A DNA stretch of 64,000 nucleotides from Rhinopithecus roxellana (GCF_007565055.1 NC_044568.1:38281156-38345155), one strand, 5' to 3'; positions 34,400-45,645 are shown, numbered from the stretch's first letter. A program made the numbers and translations. The notes: generated by a model not told the origin, from the letters alone.

Positions 34400-35210
34400 C
34401 TGGGATAAATTCAATAAGGAATGTGCAAATTTTTTCCGGAAAAAAGTATAAAGCATTATTAACGTATATAAAAGACAAATAATTGGAGAAATATTCCTAG
34501 TTCATGAACAGGAAAATGCCATGTTATTAAAATGGCAATTCTCTAAATTAAGTTAAATCATTTTTTATTTCTAAAATAATACATTGAAGTCTTTATTGCT
34601 GTTGCCTAATATAGTCGTGTATATATAAATTCATAAAGATGTGAGAACAGCAAAAATTTGAACAAAAAAGAACATGAAAGCTAAATGTTACACTGGCAAA
34701 TGTAAAAAGGCATAGTGAAGATAAGTACTTGTAAACAATATAACACTGTCCAAAATAGAAAAAGATATATTAATACAGCAGAATATAAATCCTTTTAACA
34801 ATACCCAGGTATATCTGTTTAATATATTATGAAAGTGGCACTGTAATTAATAAAGAAAGGACAGATTACACAACAAGAAAATCTTTCTGAAAATTTGGAA
34901 AAACAAATATCTTGTCTCTTTTATGTATATTTCAGATGGTTTAAAAGATTAAAGAATAAAACACAAATAAAAATTTCTTCTCACTGTAAACAAACATTTA
35001 CTTGATATTTAGGTTTGGTTATAAACTTACTGGAAAAATCAAGAAGTTATTTTAATGTGTTACATGTTAGTATAAATAACTAAAATATGTATAAATCTAG
35101 AAATATAATGAAATTCAACTTAAATGAAAAAATTACAAAAGTAATAGTTACATAAATGGTTTACACATATAAATAGTTCTTATAAAAGTAAAACTAACAA
35201 ATATTTCTAG
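34400..35210 (+). mobile_element. Very old L1ME-like ORF2 fragment
   Basis: Diverged L1 ORF2 text appears in the expected order: GATAAATTCAATAAGGAATG, AATGCCATGTTATTAAAATG, GCAATTCTCTAAATTAAG, then GAAAGTGGCACTGTAATTAA, then TAAAGAAAGGACAGATTACA. All frames are closed. The 3' boundary is uncertain. Confidence 0.55.
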
Positions 35211-35374
35211 TTTTGAAAAATGTTTTTTAATTTAAAAGGAATAAAAAGCTATACACCAAAGTAATTAAACAGTAGCTGTTTTTTTCTTTCTTATAACATC
35301 TCTCTGATTCTCTGCAGCCAGGAAGGTTTCTCCACTTTTAAATATTTGTATGATTAGATTACATTGTGGATAAC
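35211..35374. other. Nothing recognised
   Basis: This is a short AT-rich stretch between two repeat fossils. Confidence 0.5.
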
Positions 35375-35870
35375 TATATATTTTTTTGTTGCTGCCCTAA
35401 GAAATGACTACAGGTTTCATGGCATAAAACAGCATAGATTAGTTATCTGACCATTCTGGAGGTGCGGAGTCTGAAATCAAGGTGTCAGCAGGGTTACCTT
35501 CCTGTTCAGGGCTCTATGGAAAATTCTGTTTCTTCACCTTTTCCAGCTTCTAAAGACCATCTACCTTCCTGGGTCTTGGGAACATGAAGGAAATCTTCAA
35601 AGGCAGCATCTTATGATCTTCAAATCTTTCTCTAACCTTGACTTCTCTTCCACATGTTTCTTCCAGTTTAAATGATGCTTGTTATTCTATTGAAACCATC
35701 CTGATAATTCAGCACTATCTATCTCAAGGTCCTTAATTTTAATCACACCTTTAAAGTCGTTTCTGCCATCTAAGGTAATGTACGCAGAGGCCTCTAGGAT
35801 TATGTCATGAACATCTTTCGTGGAGGGGCGTTATTCTGCCTTTCACAATTTCTTGAGTTTGTTAGTGTGT
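35375..35870 (-). mobile_element. MaLR-type (MLT1-like) LTR
   Basis: Read on the plus strand, the antisense MaLR order is visible: TTTCATGGCATAAAACAGCA, TTCTGGAGGTGCGGAGTCTG, AATCAAGGTGTCAGCAGG, TTTTCCAGCTTCTAAAGACC, CTCAAGGTCCTTAATTTTAA, and finally TGGAGGGGCGTTATTCTGCC. The length is about 490 bases, as usual for such LTRs. Confidence 0.75.
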
Positions 35871-36009
35871 TTAAGGGTGATTTTAAATTATTTTTGTACT
35901 TCTCTGTCTTTCCATCTTATCAAAAGAAAACACAGTATTACATGGATAAAAAAGAAAAAAAAGAAGAGAGAAATAAATTTAAATGAAAAGATTGCCTAGA
36001 TTGAATGTT

Positions 36010-36125
36010 CAGAGATTTACGTTCTTAATGTTACTTACCTCTTCTGGTAACTCATTGTATTTCTGTGGGCAAGTCACTTCAAGGCTCTTCTATCTAATTT
36101 CTTAATGTGAAATTAGGAAATTTGA
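36010..36125 (+). mobile_element. MIR SINE fragment
   Basis: The central MIR core is visible: TTTCTGTGGGCAAGTCACTT, then TCTATCTAATTTCTTAATGT, in the order and spacing of the tRNA-derived mammalian SINE. The ends are lost. Confidence 0.65.
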
Positions 36126-36359
36126 ACTTTAAAGACTTACAACTTCCAGCTAAGGACTAAAACCTTGGACTAGGATCCAATGCCTTTATGTGATTGTTCC
36201 GACTGGAATGGAAGTGTAGGCAAAAAAGCAAGCTCATGTTCTCCAACAGAATGCTAAAGGCACGTTTAACGTTGTTGCTAAGTCTGTTGGGTGTCATTTG
36301 GAATGCTTTCTCCATGTTTTCCACGTTCACTTGCATTGTGGATAATTAAAATCCACACA

Positions 36360-36475
36360 TAGTACAAAATTCATTTACTCAGATGACACTTACACAGCAA
36401 CTACTTTGTGTTAGACATGGTGTTAGGGGATTGCTTCTATGTCATAAGTAGCATGGATACAGCAAATGTACACAA
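36360..36475 (-). mobile_element. L2/MIR 3'-end fragment
   Basis: CAACTACTTTGTGTTAGACA followed by TGGTGTTAGGGG resembles the reverse complement of the shared L2/MIR 3' end (CTACTATGTGCCAGGCACTG-type text). It is short and diverged. Confidence 0.45.
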
Positions 36476-36904
36476 TTGAAAGATGAGCACTAGGATAAAA
36501 CAGACATACTTCTGTCCCGCAGAAAGCTTCAACGTTAGTCGAGCAGAAGGAATAATCACCTCTTTGAAGGCAAAGATTGTTTTATTGGGTTATTTAAGCC
36601 CATTTCCTACTAGCATTCTGCCTCTATTTCCTTTCTGGACCTCTTCTAGCATGGTTGATAGTTAACAGGAAGTCCTATGCTACTTTCTTGACTAACTTTG
36701 GTCTTATACGACCAATGGTTCACTTAGCATATCCACTTGGATGTGTAAAAGGAAGCCATAACTCAACATTTCCAGAATATATTCATTCAGTCATGATGTT
36801 TCTCTTCAATGTTAATCTTTCTGTATTTCTAATTTCAGTGAATTACACCATGATCAATCCTCTTATGTAGCCAGAACCCTAGGAGTCATTCTTGATATTT
36901 AATC
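36476..36904. other. Nothing recognised
   Basis: Mixed-composition sequence between repeat fossils; no motif or frame stands out. Confidence 0.5.
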
Positions 36905-37400
36905 TCCCTTAGCCATTCAATTAGTCAGGGTACCAGCTGGAAACAGATGGCACTCATATTTAAAATGATTCTAAAATATATTAATTATGGGAGCCTTTAT
37001 GAGGGCTGGACAGGGTGCAGTACCACCATGAGCAACAAGACAGTATTGTGGGCTCTTTATGACCTCTACCACAAAAAAGTCTCTGGAATCCATATGGACA
37101 GTCTTGCAGACCTGCTGCCTTGAGAGGGGCAGTAATTTTGGTTGAGAATGCAGCCTTCCAATGTGACCCTGAAGGGCAGTAACCTGAGGAATAAATAGCC
37201 ACACCCGATTATCTTAAATCCTCAGTTTTCCTATTGATGCTTTCTATTAACTGGACCCAGTCAAAAACAAAAGACAAGACAGTCATTGATGTGATCTGCA
37301 CAGGTCAGCCTGTCATGGATGAGGGGAGGGTAGAGAAGACAGGGAAGTGGATCCCAGTGAGTAAACGGAACAAGCGTGGGGCTGGGTATCTTCTCTCTAC
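36905..37400. repeat. Ancient interspersed repeat, family not assigned
   Basis: The text GTACCAGCTGGAAACAGATG then GCAC, and later the CACAGGTCAGCCTGTCATGG to GAAGACAGGGAAGTGGATCC stretch, recalls a widespread mammalian repeat whose name I cannot give. Open frames on the minus strand (36971-37204) look incidental. Confidence 0.4.
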
Positions 37401-37489
37401 CACCAGAGCTTGCAAATATCTGTATTCAACCCGCCAACCTCATCCTATCTTCCTGAATGCAACCACCATCCTAGTACAACTATTATAAT

Positions 37490-38010
37490 GTAATTTTTGA
37501 TTTTTGAAATTGTTTCCTAATTAGTCTCTTATTATTCTGATCCCTCCAGCTAGACTAGAATGAACTTTTCACAATGCGTGTATAATCATGCTCCTCCCTA
37601 TTTTAAAGACATCAATATTTTCTTATTAGCATTAGAATAAAGACCAGAATCTTTAACGTGTCTCTTCCTTGGAACACTCTCTTATTACTTCATTACCTAT
37701 CGAACTCCTCATTTTCCGGCAGATCTTTGTTTAATCCTCACTTTCTCTTTGAAGCTGTCCTGCTTTTTGTGACAAATTCCCTTGTTATTGATATTCATAG
37801 CATGATCTACTTCTATATATAACATTTGTTATTCTTGTACTATGACAGGCATTTAAAAGATTCTTGGTTTCTCCAATAGATACTAAAGCTGTAATTATGT
37901 TTCTATTTGGCCTAATTTGTATCTTCTGTGTCTGGTAGAGATCCTGGCATATAGTATAGATATAACAAATTCCTCTTGAATGGATGAATGTATTAAATAA
38001 CACCTTATTT
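37490..38010 (+). mobile_element. L2 LINE 3' fragment
   Basis: This is diverged sense L2 3' sequence. The CTCTTCCTTGGAACACTCTC region is followed by CTTCTGTGTCTGGTAGAGAT, then CCTGGCATATAGTATAGATA, then CTCTTGAATGGATGAATG. That order (Cys-poor tail, 'CCTGGCACATAGTAGG', 'TTGAATGAATGA') is characteristic of L2 3' ends. Confidence 0.6.
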
Positions 38011-38277
38011 GCCCCCCAACAATATATATTATGGATGTAGTTCACATCTGTGGATACCTGCATAAAAGTTGTGAGATTTTGACAAAAGTACCCCAAATAT
38101 CTTATCTTTCCCTCACCTATTTTTCAAAGGCCCAAGCTGGATGTTTTGCTAACATGACTAAACAAGGTTGATTTAGATTGGACTGAGAAGAATGGAACAT
38201 AAGATTAATAAGTAGGACATGATGATAAAACAGAGCCCTGAAAGATGAAAAGCTAGTCTTGGGGTGTGCATTAAGTT
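38011..38277. other. Nothing recognised
   Basis: This is a short stretch between an L2 and a MaLR LTR. Confidence 0.5.
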
Positions 38278-38742
38278 CCTATTGTGGCTATAACGAATTA
38301 CCACAAATTTGGTGGGCTAAGTCAATACAAGGGTCTTAGCTTAGAGATCCAAAGTTCACAGTGGGTCTCACAGAGCTAAAACCAAAGCGTTGCTGGGGCT
38401 GTATTCCCTTCTGGAGCTTCCAGGAAATAATCAATTCCCTTGTCCTTTCGAGATCCTGGAGACTGATTATATTGCTTGACTCATGACCTCCTTCCATCTT
38501 CAAGGCCAGCAATAGCATCATTCTGATCTCTGCATCTCCTTTTCTGATTTCAAGTCACCCGTATCACTTTCAGTCATATAGGAAACCAAATACAAGAAAT
38601 TTTGTCTTTATAATCCAGGATAATCTTTTTGCTTAATTACTTTTGTAAATTCCCTTTTGCCATGTAAATTAACATAAGTCCCTAGAATTAGGATGTGGAC
38701 ATCCTTGGTGGGTCATTTTCCATGCTTACCACCTGGAAAATC
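38278..38742 (-). mobile_element. MaLR-type (MLT1-like) LTR
   Basis: The antisense order is GGCTATAACGAATTACCACA, AATTTGGTGGGCTAAG, GTGGGTCTCACAGAGCTAAA, CATCTTCAAGGCCAGCAATA, ATAATCCAGGATAATCTTTT, CCTTTTGCCATGTAAATTAA and AATTAGGATGTGGACATCCT. It belongs to the same LTR type as 35375-35870 and has the same orientation. Confidence 0.8.
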
Positions 38743-39535
38743 TTAGGTGGTTTCAGAAATAATTTGGAGATCAGTTAAAATGTTTGAGAAATATATGAAT
38801 ATTAAGTGGAGTAGAGTGAAGGCCATGATATATTACCCAGATCCCCATTCGGGAATGAAGAGCTTATATTCTCAGCTGCAGCTGATGTTGCAGACAGGGA
38901 GTTCCTACCTGTAAACCCTCCTCAATAATTGATTTGCCCAATCCAATGACTAGTTCATGTGAAGATACAGAGTCCAGACCCTCTTGTTCCAACTTGACAC
39001 AGATCTAAAGGGTCATCACATCTTCAGAACTCCCAAGGAATCATATGAGTCTTGCTCAGAATGTGTTGCTGCCCAATCTTCTTTCCCAGGAACTGAAACT
39101 GTAGCATTAACAAAACAAAACAAAACAACAATGAAAAAACATAGATTGCAATTTCTGGGGACTTTTTTTGTTTGTTTGTTTGTTTTGCTTTGTTTTGAAT
39201 TTTTACCTGTAGTGTTGGTGTTTATTCTACCAACATCTCTCACCATTTGGATGGTGTTTAAGTATTATCTCAGCTGACTATAAACTAAATTTTACTGCTT
39301 GAACTTATTTAAACATTTTAGTTTGTATATTTGTAGAACCTGCAACACATTCACCGAAGTATCTCATAAGACATAAATAAAATATTATGCATATGTATAT
39401 TCACACAAACATAATGCAGAAGGAGAGAAAAAGGGAGAGAGAGAGAGAAAAAGATGAGTCACATCTATAGCCAAAAAGTATCTATGTCTGTGCTGGGAAG
39501 TTTGGAGAATAAGAATGAGAGGAGAGCTGGGCGCG
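38743..39535. other. Unrecognised, with (TTTG)n and (GA)n runs
   Basis: No family is recognised. Short simple repeats are present: TTTG units at about 39167-39192 (with an AAAAC run just upstream) and a GA run near 39437-39450. Confidence 0.5.
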
Positions 39536-39826
39536 GTGGCTCAAGCCTGTAATCCCAGCACTTTGGGAGGCCGAGACGGGCGGATCACGAGGTCAGGAGA
39601 TCGAGACCATCCTGGCTAACACGGTGAAACCCCGTCTCTACTAAAAATACAAAAAACTAGCCGGGCGAGGTGGCGGCACCTGTAGTCCCAGCTACTCTGG
39701 AGGCTGAGGCAGGAGAATGGTGTAAACCCGGGAGGCGGAGCTTGCAGTGAGCTGAGATCCGGCCACTGCACTCCAGCCTGAGCCACAGAGCGAGACTCCG
39801 TCTCAAAAAAAAAAAAAAAAAAAAAA
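39536..39826 (+). mobile_element. AluYR-type SINE (Old World monkey)
   Basis: A full-length Alu in forward orientation has GGTGGCTCAAGCCTGTAATC, ACTAGCCGGGCGAGGTGGCG and TGAGATCCGGCCACTGCACT. These are the complements of the AluYR-type variants at 17435-17751. The tail is (A)22 followed at once by (G)11. A short direct repeat around GAGGAGA on both sides is the likely, imperfect target duplication. Low decay suggests a young insertion. Confidence 0.9.
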
Positions 39827-39837
39827 GGGGGGGGGGG
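39827..39837 (+). repeat. (G)11 after the Alu A-tail
   Basis: An uninterrupted run of 11 G directly follows the 22-A Alu tail. It is unusual at that place and could be real or a basecalling or assembly artefact of a homopolymer pair. Confidence 0.9.
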
Positions 39838-39974
39838 AGGAGAGAAGTCACTTTTTAAAAAAGAGAGAAAACTCCTAGTCACAATAGAATGTTGTTTAAT
39901 ATTCTAGTGGCTTCTCATTGTCATTAGAGTTAAAACATAATTAGTTTTCCTTATGGCTGTGAACACTTCATAAC
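39838..39974. other. Nothing recognised
   Basis: A short stretch between the Alu and an L2 3' end. Confidence 0.5.
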
Positions 39975-40432
39975 ATGCAGTCTCAGCCTACCTCTCACAT
40001 AATATTTTGTAAAGTTCCAGCGCATGTTCATGAATACCCATGCTCTCCTTCCATACCCTCAAACACACCAAGCATGTTGTCACCCCAGGCCTTTGAACAT
40101 GCACTTTCCTCTTCTGGGAACACTGCCCTCTCTCTTCCCCCAATCTCAGTCCTGGTTTGGGCTATCCTCTATTTGTCATGAGGGTCTTAACTCAACCGTC
40201 ACCTTCTCAGTGAAATCTTCCCTGACTATGTAATCTCAGACGTGAACACATCACTCGGTTTTATTTTTTATATATCATTTACCATTGTCTAAAATTGTCC
40301 TACTGCTACTTTCCTGCTTGCCTCCTCAAAATGCATTTAAGATATTTTGCTCACCTCCAAGAAACTGGACCCTAACAACCTGTTTGGCACATAGTAAATG
40401 CTTAACTAATGTTTGTTGAATGACAGAAGACA
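39975..40432 (+). mobile_element. L2 LINE 3' end
   Basis: This is well-preserved L2 sense text. CAGGCCTTTGAACATGCACT, then TCTGGGAACACTGCCCTC, AACCGTCACCTTCTCAGTGA, AATCTTCCCTGACTATG, TTTGGCACATAGTAAATGCT and finally TAATGTTTGTTGAATGACAG follow the L2 3' consensus closely. Confidence 0.85.
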
Positions 40433-40434
40433 AA

Positions 40435-40600
40435 ACTACGTCTCTTTTTCAACTTTACCTTTTGCATTCAGAAATGTGTAAACATCTTCCACAAATGATA
40501 AACTTTCCAGAGCTCGCATACAGATATCTCGCCACCTTGTTTCTGAGAGGTTTTTCTTCTTCACTTCTGGTACAACGGTGATGCTGAAGAGTCTTCAGCC
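40435..40600 (-). pseudogene. Short open frame with hAT-transposase-like motif
   Basis: On the minus strand an uninterrupted frame of about 49 codons runs from just after a TGA near 40596 to a TAG near 40440. Its centre reads KKKNLSETRWRDICMRALES, followed by LSFVEDVYTFLNAKG. The pattern L-S-x-T-R-W followed by a helical A-L-E-x-L and V-Y-x-F-L segment recalls the C-terminal part of hAT-superfamily transposases and of host proteins derived from them. The frame ends near AAAAG/GTAAAG, which could pass as a splice donor (about 40453-40463), so an exon is another possibility. The overlapping 71-codon frame (40455-40670) has an ATG but a less convincing composition. It lies just beyond an L2 3' end. 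It is short, chance cannot be excluded, and no flanking transposase parts were recognised. Confidence 0.25.
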
Positions 40601-40689
40601 ATATCTTCCACGAGACCCATTTTTGATAACTATATAGGACCCAAGTGATCCTAGAACTGGTAATTCTCAAAGCAATTTATTATGCATTT

Positions 40690-43215
40690 CTTGTTTTATA
40701 ATTTGCGATGAATACATCTGAAATGATTATAAATCAGAGAAAGGGAAGACTGCATTAAGTCAAGGCAAATGGATCAGGAAGACAATGGTATGAGACCTTC
40801 AAAGCCAGGTATGGTTTTAATATGAATGTAGAAGGAAAGCATGTAAGAAGGAAGGAAAAAACAAAACAAAAACAAGACGTATGTTTGGCAAAGTGAAGAG
40901 TATGGCCAGCAAAAGACATAAGCCTAATTACCATGGTATTCATTTAGTGGAGAAAATACACATAAAAATAAAAATCCATGTAAGTACCAGTCAGATGACT
41001 GTGGGCCCGCGTATGTCTAGTTAGGACTCTCATCTCCTTGAATAATAGCTTTAATCATCTTTGTAACTTGTTGTAAATGTTCAATGGCTCATAAATGCCT
41101 GTTATATAGACTGCCAAGTGAAGTAGAGGATGGAGATGTGATGGAGACATTGGAAATAGAGACTTCAATAATCTGTTACCAAACTTTTTGCAAAGATCTG
41201 GAGAGAAGGTGATATCATCTCTTTCTTACTCTTTTTCCTTACCTCTGACTTTTAATTGTTCTAATTAGTTGTTCTGACAAATATGTTTCTATTTTTCCTT
41301 TATATATTTATGGATATAATAAATAATTTGTTTAACTTTCTACTTAGCTGTAAGTCAATAATAAGTAGATAAAGGAGAAGCAATTTTCTTAAATATCCAA
41401 ATACGGTATGATTAATTCCTTATTAATTTCAAAATCAGATATTTATTATGGTTTAGATGTTTTTCGCAGCCTGGTAAATATGGCTCAGAGTTCAAGATCA
41501 GTGTAAATATTAAAATGTCAATAAAGATAAATAGCCTATCCATCAGACTATACCTTAAACTGTATCATCAATAATAAAAGTCTTTATTTCTTTTGCAGTA
41601 GATTAGCCAAAGGAGAAGAGAAAGGCAACTGATTGAGAGGACTAAAAATCTTATGAAGAAGGTACTAAATGATGATTAAGGATGACATTTCTAGTCAATC
41701 TGTTTAAACATCAACAACAATAATAAAACAAATATATAAGAAGCGCCAGTACTGACAAGGGTGTAGTAAAATATGCTCTTATTTATCACTTTTGGTAGTA
41801 AAAGCATTGGCTAAAAATTGCAGTATTAATGAATAATTTTACATACAATTTGCTTTTGCCATTCTTCTGAGAAATACCTTGAATTTATTACGATAATTAT
41901 AAAAAATGTAGAAAATGATGCAAGAACAACGATGATAACCATTGTGCTAGCTATAATAGCTAAAATAGAAAATATACTAAAGATTTTATAATAATTGAAT
42001 AAGTTGAATTATGGCCTTGGCATCTTAAAGATTATAAATGCCCCTTAAAAATATTTATAAATAATTTAAATGATACAAAGAATTCTTATAAAATTGAGAA
42101 ACTCACGATAGCCATTTAATAGTAAATTAACACTGTTTCACATGTGTCAAAATGAGAAAATGTGCAATATAGCAAATAAAAATTATAAACCTAGTTTTAT
42201 CAAACTTTTGTTTGGATATGAAGATTATTAAATGATTTTTTGTGCTTTCTTGCACTTAGTTTATTAATAACTTTGTGACAATTATATGAATATGTATAAT
42301 CTTGACAAAATTAAATGATATAATAATAATAATCATAGCCTTACAAGCAATTTACACATCACAATTATGTATATAAAAATAATTAACATGTATGATAACT
42401 TTTATATATTTTTATTTAATCAGAAAATAACACTGGTTTATGATTTATAAATATTTTAAGTCTCTACCTTAGCACATCAACGGAAAAAATCATTACATTC
42501 CATTCATTTACATTCATATGTAATACTAAATATATTTTTATTTTGTCTTTTATTTTTTAATAATTTCATTTGAGTTTTTATAGAATAATTATAACTAACA
42601 TGTTAGTGGTTAGAAGGTGAAAAATATTATGAAAAATTCTTAGATGAAATTATTTTAAATAAATAATACATCTTATATTTTCCTTTTAAAAATTAATTAT
42701 GTAAATAATATTTTCAGTTTCTCCTTTCAGTGGATCTATAACACTTTTCTCTTTATCCCTGTTTAGAGAAAAGTATTTTCCATGGTGCAAAATTTTAAAA
42801 ATAACATGAACTTGTATAAAACATTTTTAAATGAATAAAAGTATTTTTATTTCATTTGAGAATTCATGAAGATAAAAGACACAGTGTTGCCATCAGAACC
42901 GTTATTATCTACAAAGACTGTATTGTTGAAATAGATTAAAAAGAATTCTTTGGGATCTCTTTTTTTAATATATATTTACGGGAAAAAGACTGCATGTATT
43001 GGAAATGTCTATTGTACTTTAAAGAATGTTGACATCCTCTAAAGAAAGAAGAACCAAAAAGATCTGAGTCAGAATATTCAACTTGGTGTTCAATATTAGA
43101 ACAGAAGACAAATACCTGATTCCACTTTTATAAAGTCTTTAAGATGTATCTCTTCTTTTAAAAAATTTTATCTGGCAAAGGTCTGTATTTCATGGAAGAG
43201 GGGGAAAAAAGGCAA
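40690..43215. other. AT-rich, nothing recognised
   Basis: These 2.5 kb are very AT-rich, especially at about 41800-42720, with many TAAT/ATTT runs. I see no repeat family, coding frame or RNA gene. Confidence 0.55.
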
Positions 43216-43219
43216 AGTA

Positions 43220-43884
43220 CAGTAGTACCCCCCTTATCCATGGAGGATGGTGTCCAAGACCCCCAGTGGATGACTGAAACTGAGGATTATACTGAACCAT
43301 ATAAATATAATTTCTTTGTTATTGAAACACCAGGGCTTTGGTCTAGGTTCTGGTGCTTGCAACACAAAAAGCCAATCACTGAGACAATGCATATTGCCAG
43401 GGAAGAAGGCTTTACTCAGCTGCTGCAGCCAAGGAGGTGGGAGATCAGTCTCAAATCCAGCTCCTCAACTAGCTAAACTTGGGGGGTTACATAGCAGGAA
43501 AGAAATGTAACTAGATATGGGAAAATAGAAATTATGGAGAGGTAAGGAAGTGGAGGTGGTTAACAGGCAGCAGCTGGTCAGTTAGGCATTCATGATGGGT
43601 GAGAGGTCTGGTGCCCCACTGTTCAGATGTAGTGTTCTGGTAAGATTCAGGTGCTTGATACTTTCTGGGAGGACTGATGGTGGGTTTCTTGAGAAAGGAA
43701 ATCAGTAAGACAAATGTAAGTTTCTCAAGTTTTAAGACTGGAATGGTCAATTTCTAGTTTTACTGCAAAGAAACCATAAATATCAATTTTATGAAACAAT
43801 TGACTGGTTTCATTTTTAGATCACTGTTGATTGCAGGTAGCTGAAACCTCAGAAAGTAAAACCAAGGATAAGGAGAGACTATTG
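43220..43884 (-). mobile_element. Tigger1-type element, split by an LTR-like insertion
   Basis: The left end is CAGTAGTACCCCCCTTATCC followed by GACCCCCAGTGGATGACTGA. The right end is GTAGCTGAAACCTCAGAAAG followed by CAAGGATAAGGAGAGACTAT then TG, the inverted partner. TA precedes it (43218-43219) and CA follows, probably a mutated TA. Between about 43325 and 43822 lies an unrelated LTR-like block. Without that block the element is about 170 bases, a deleted Tigger1 of the same family as 25566-25940 in the other orientation. Confidence 0.75.
43325..43822 (-). mobile_element. LTR-like insertion inside the Tigger1 element
   Basis: The ~500-base block starts near ACACCAGGGCTTTGGTCTAG and contains GAAGGCTTTACTCAGCTGCT, AGGTGGGAGATCAGTCTCAA, TGGGGGGTTACATAGCAGG and CTGGTCAGTTAGGCATTCAT. 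The antisense polyadenylation-region-like text and the size fit a solo LTR, possibly of an ERV1-type element. The family is not identified. A 94-codon open frame (43192-43476) spans the Tigger1/LTR border and is therefore not a gene. Confidence 0.5.
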
Positions 43885-44734
43885 CACAGATTAAACTTAC
43901 AAACAACACAGGGAAAGAAAAAAAAAAGAAAGTGGTATAAATTAGTTTTGTGTTCCCCTTGTAGAATTTACACTACCACAAAGCTTCAGTGAGATTCGTA
44001 CCTCTGTCTTTTCACTTGGGGAACCTGGAACTGACACGAAGGATCTCTCTCCCTCTCTGTCTCTTTGAATACACAATTTGTATTCATCATTTTGTCAAAT
44101 ATGTGTGTTCAAACACAAAGGTCTCAAAGAACTGAAGATGTTCTGAAAACTCCCTGTAAGGAAACAAAACCAGAATTTACCCCGTTACAACCTTGTCACA
44201 GATTTGAAAGAGTATTTCTTGTTTCTCCTCATCAAATGAAGATAGTCCAGAGCTTGTGTTTTCATTTAGTAAAATCAAATACCATGCTCAAAATCCCAAA
44301 TCTAAATATAAATCTGTTTTTCACTTAAGAAAAAAGAACAATATTGTATTTAACTATTAAAAACATTTTAAAAATATATAACACACTAGTGGTACCCACT
44401 TTTTAAAAAATGAAATGACTGCAAAACCAACAACGACCAGTAATGACATTTTAGGGGTTCCTCATTGCCAGTGGATGAGTGAAACTGAGGATTAGCTTCT
44501 TTCCGGAAAAAGAGAAAGAAGTCTGTGGGGATGGGATTATGAGGACACGGATACTTATATATTTACAATAATTACATGACAGCAAAATGGGAATTCATTG
44601 ATTTTCTCAGTTTATTTGCAAATAGAAGTTTTACAAACTTTTGGTTTTGGTTGTATTTTTTTCTATCCATTAGAGGTTTCAAACAGAAAAAACTTTGATA
44701 AATTAAATTTACCTGAGTTTAACTGAGTAGGAAA
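43885..44734. other. Mostly unrecognised
   Basis: Apart from the 27-bp Tigger1-like patch, I recognise nothing. An 87-codon frame (44065-44328) has no known domain. Confidence 0.5.
44466..44494 (-). repeat. 27-bp patch matching the nearby Tigger1
   Basis: CCAGTGGATGAGTGAAACTG followed by AGGATTA matches 43263-43289 at 26 of 27 bases, including changes away from the Tigger1 consensus as I recall it. The surrounding sequence does not look like Tigger1. Confidence 0.5.
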
Positions 44735-45060
44735 CAAAAAGATTTATAAACATGATAGCCCTCAGGACAAAAAGCATGTCAGAGAGCTCTCCCTCACAAA
44801 GTTGGTAGGCAATATTTATAGCTGGAAAACAAAAGTGACATAGGAAAATGACCGGTTACAGTTTGAAGTTTGCTTTATTAGGACATGTTTGGCAATTTGC
44901 CGTCTATGATTGGCTGAAAGCTTGACTGCTGTGTTTGGCTGAGATTCAGATACTTGTTACAAGAATATGCTCTCAAGTTAGGTTGCAGCATGTTTACGTT
45001 TTAAGTTAGGTTGCAGTTCACTACTATATAGAGGCAGCTTTGGGGCAAATTTAATTTAAT
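44735..45060 (-). mobile_element. Possible solo LTR
   Basis: The antisense order AAAGATTTATAAACATGATA, CCCTCAGGACAAAAAGCATG, TCAGAGAGCTCTCCCTCACA, then TTTATAGCTGG, CTATGATTGGCTGAAAGCTT and a repeated AAGTTAGGTTGCAG (twice, 30 bases apart) looks like an ERV LTR with CCAAT-box-like GATTGGCTG. Family not identified. Confidence 0.4.
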
Positions 45061-45645
45061 AGAGGGTAACAAATCCATTGAAGTTGATGTCATGTTGAAA
45101 ATCTAATCAATGACATTTGAATCTAAAATTCAATTATCTTAAACCCAACTTCAGTGCTGCTTCACTGTGTTTTCAAAATTTACCATTCTCCTATTGTGTA
45201 GCTCTAAAAAAATTAAATAAATTTTTAAAATTACCACATAATACTGTCACAGATGGACTGAAATTATTTTAGACCTCAAATGCATGTCTCCATCCATTCT
45301 AAAGACTCAGTTACAGAAAAAAACTTCTTAAAGAGCAACAGCAACAACAAAAACATATGTGTAGATAAACAGAGCCTGAATTCAGGAAGACCAGTATAAA
45401 AGACTCATGCTTATTTGCTTTAGAGTAGTACTATCCAGAGGAGAGGTAGAAGAAAACAAAGAAAATGTGTGCTTTTGAGATCATGTGATCTTCATTTAAA
45501 TGAAAAGTATAAAATTCCAAAAATCTAGAAAAACAATACTTTATGGTTTACAGAAACATATTAGAACATATATATTCAATGGTGAAGAGGGAAAGGAACT
45601 TTTAGAGATGTAATCCACATTTTGGCCATTAAGCCCCCATTGAGC
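45061..45645. other. Nothing recognised
   Basis: AT-rich unique sequence. Confidence 0.5.

Noticed and set aside
39657..39882. Minus-strand open frames of 64 and 88 codons
   Set aside because: They are translations of an Alu and its A/G tail, a common source of false exons in primates.
43192..43476. 94-codon plus-strand open frame
   Set aside because: It crosses the border between a Tigger1 element and an LTR-like insertion, so it is assembled from two unrelated repeats.
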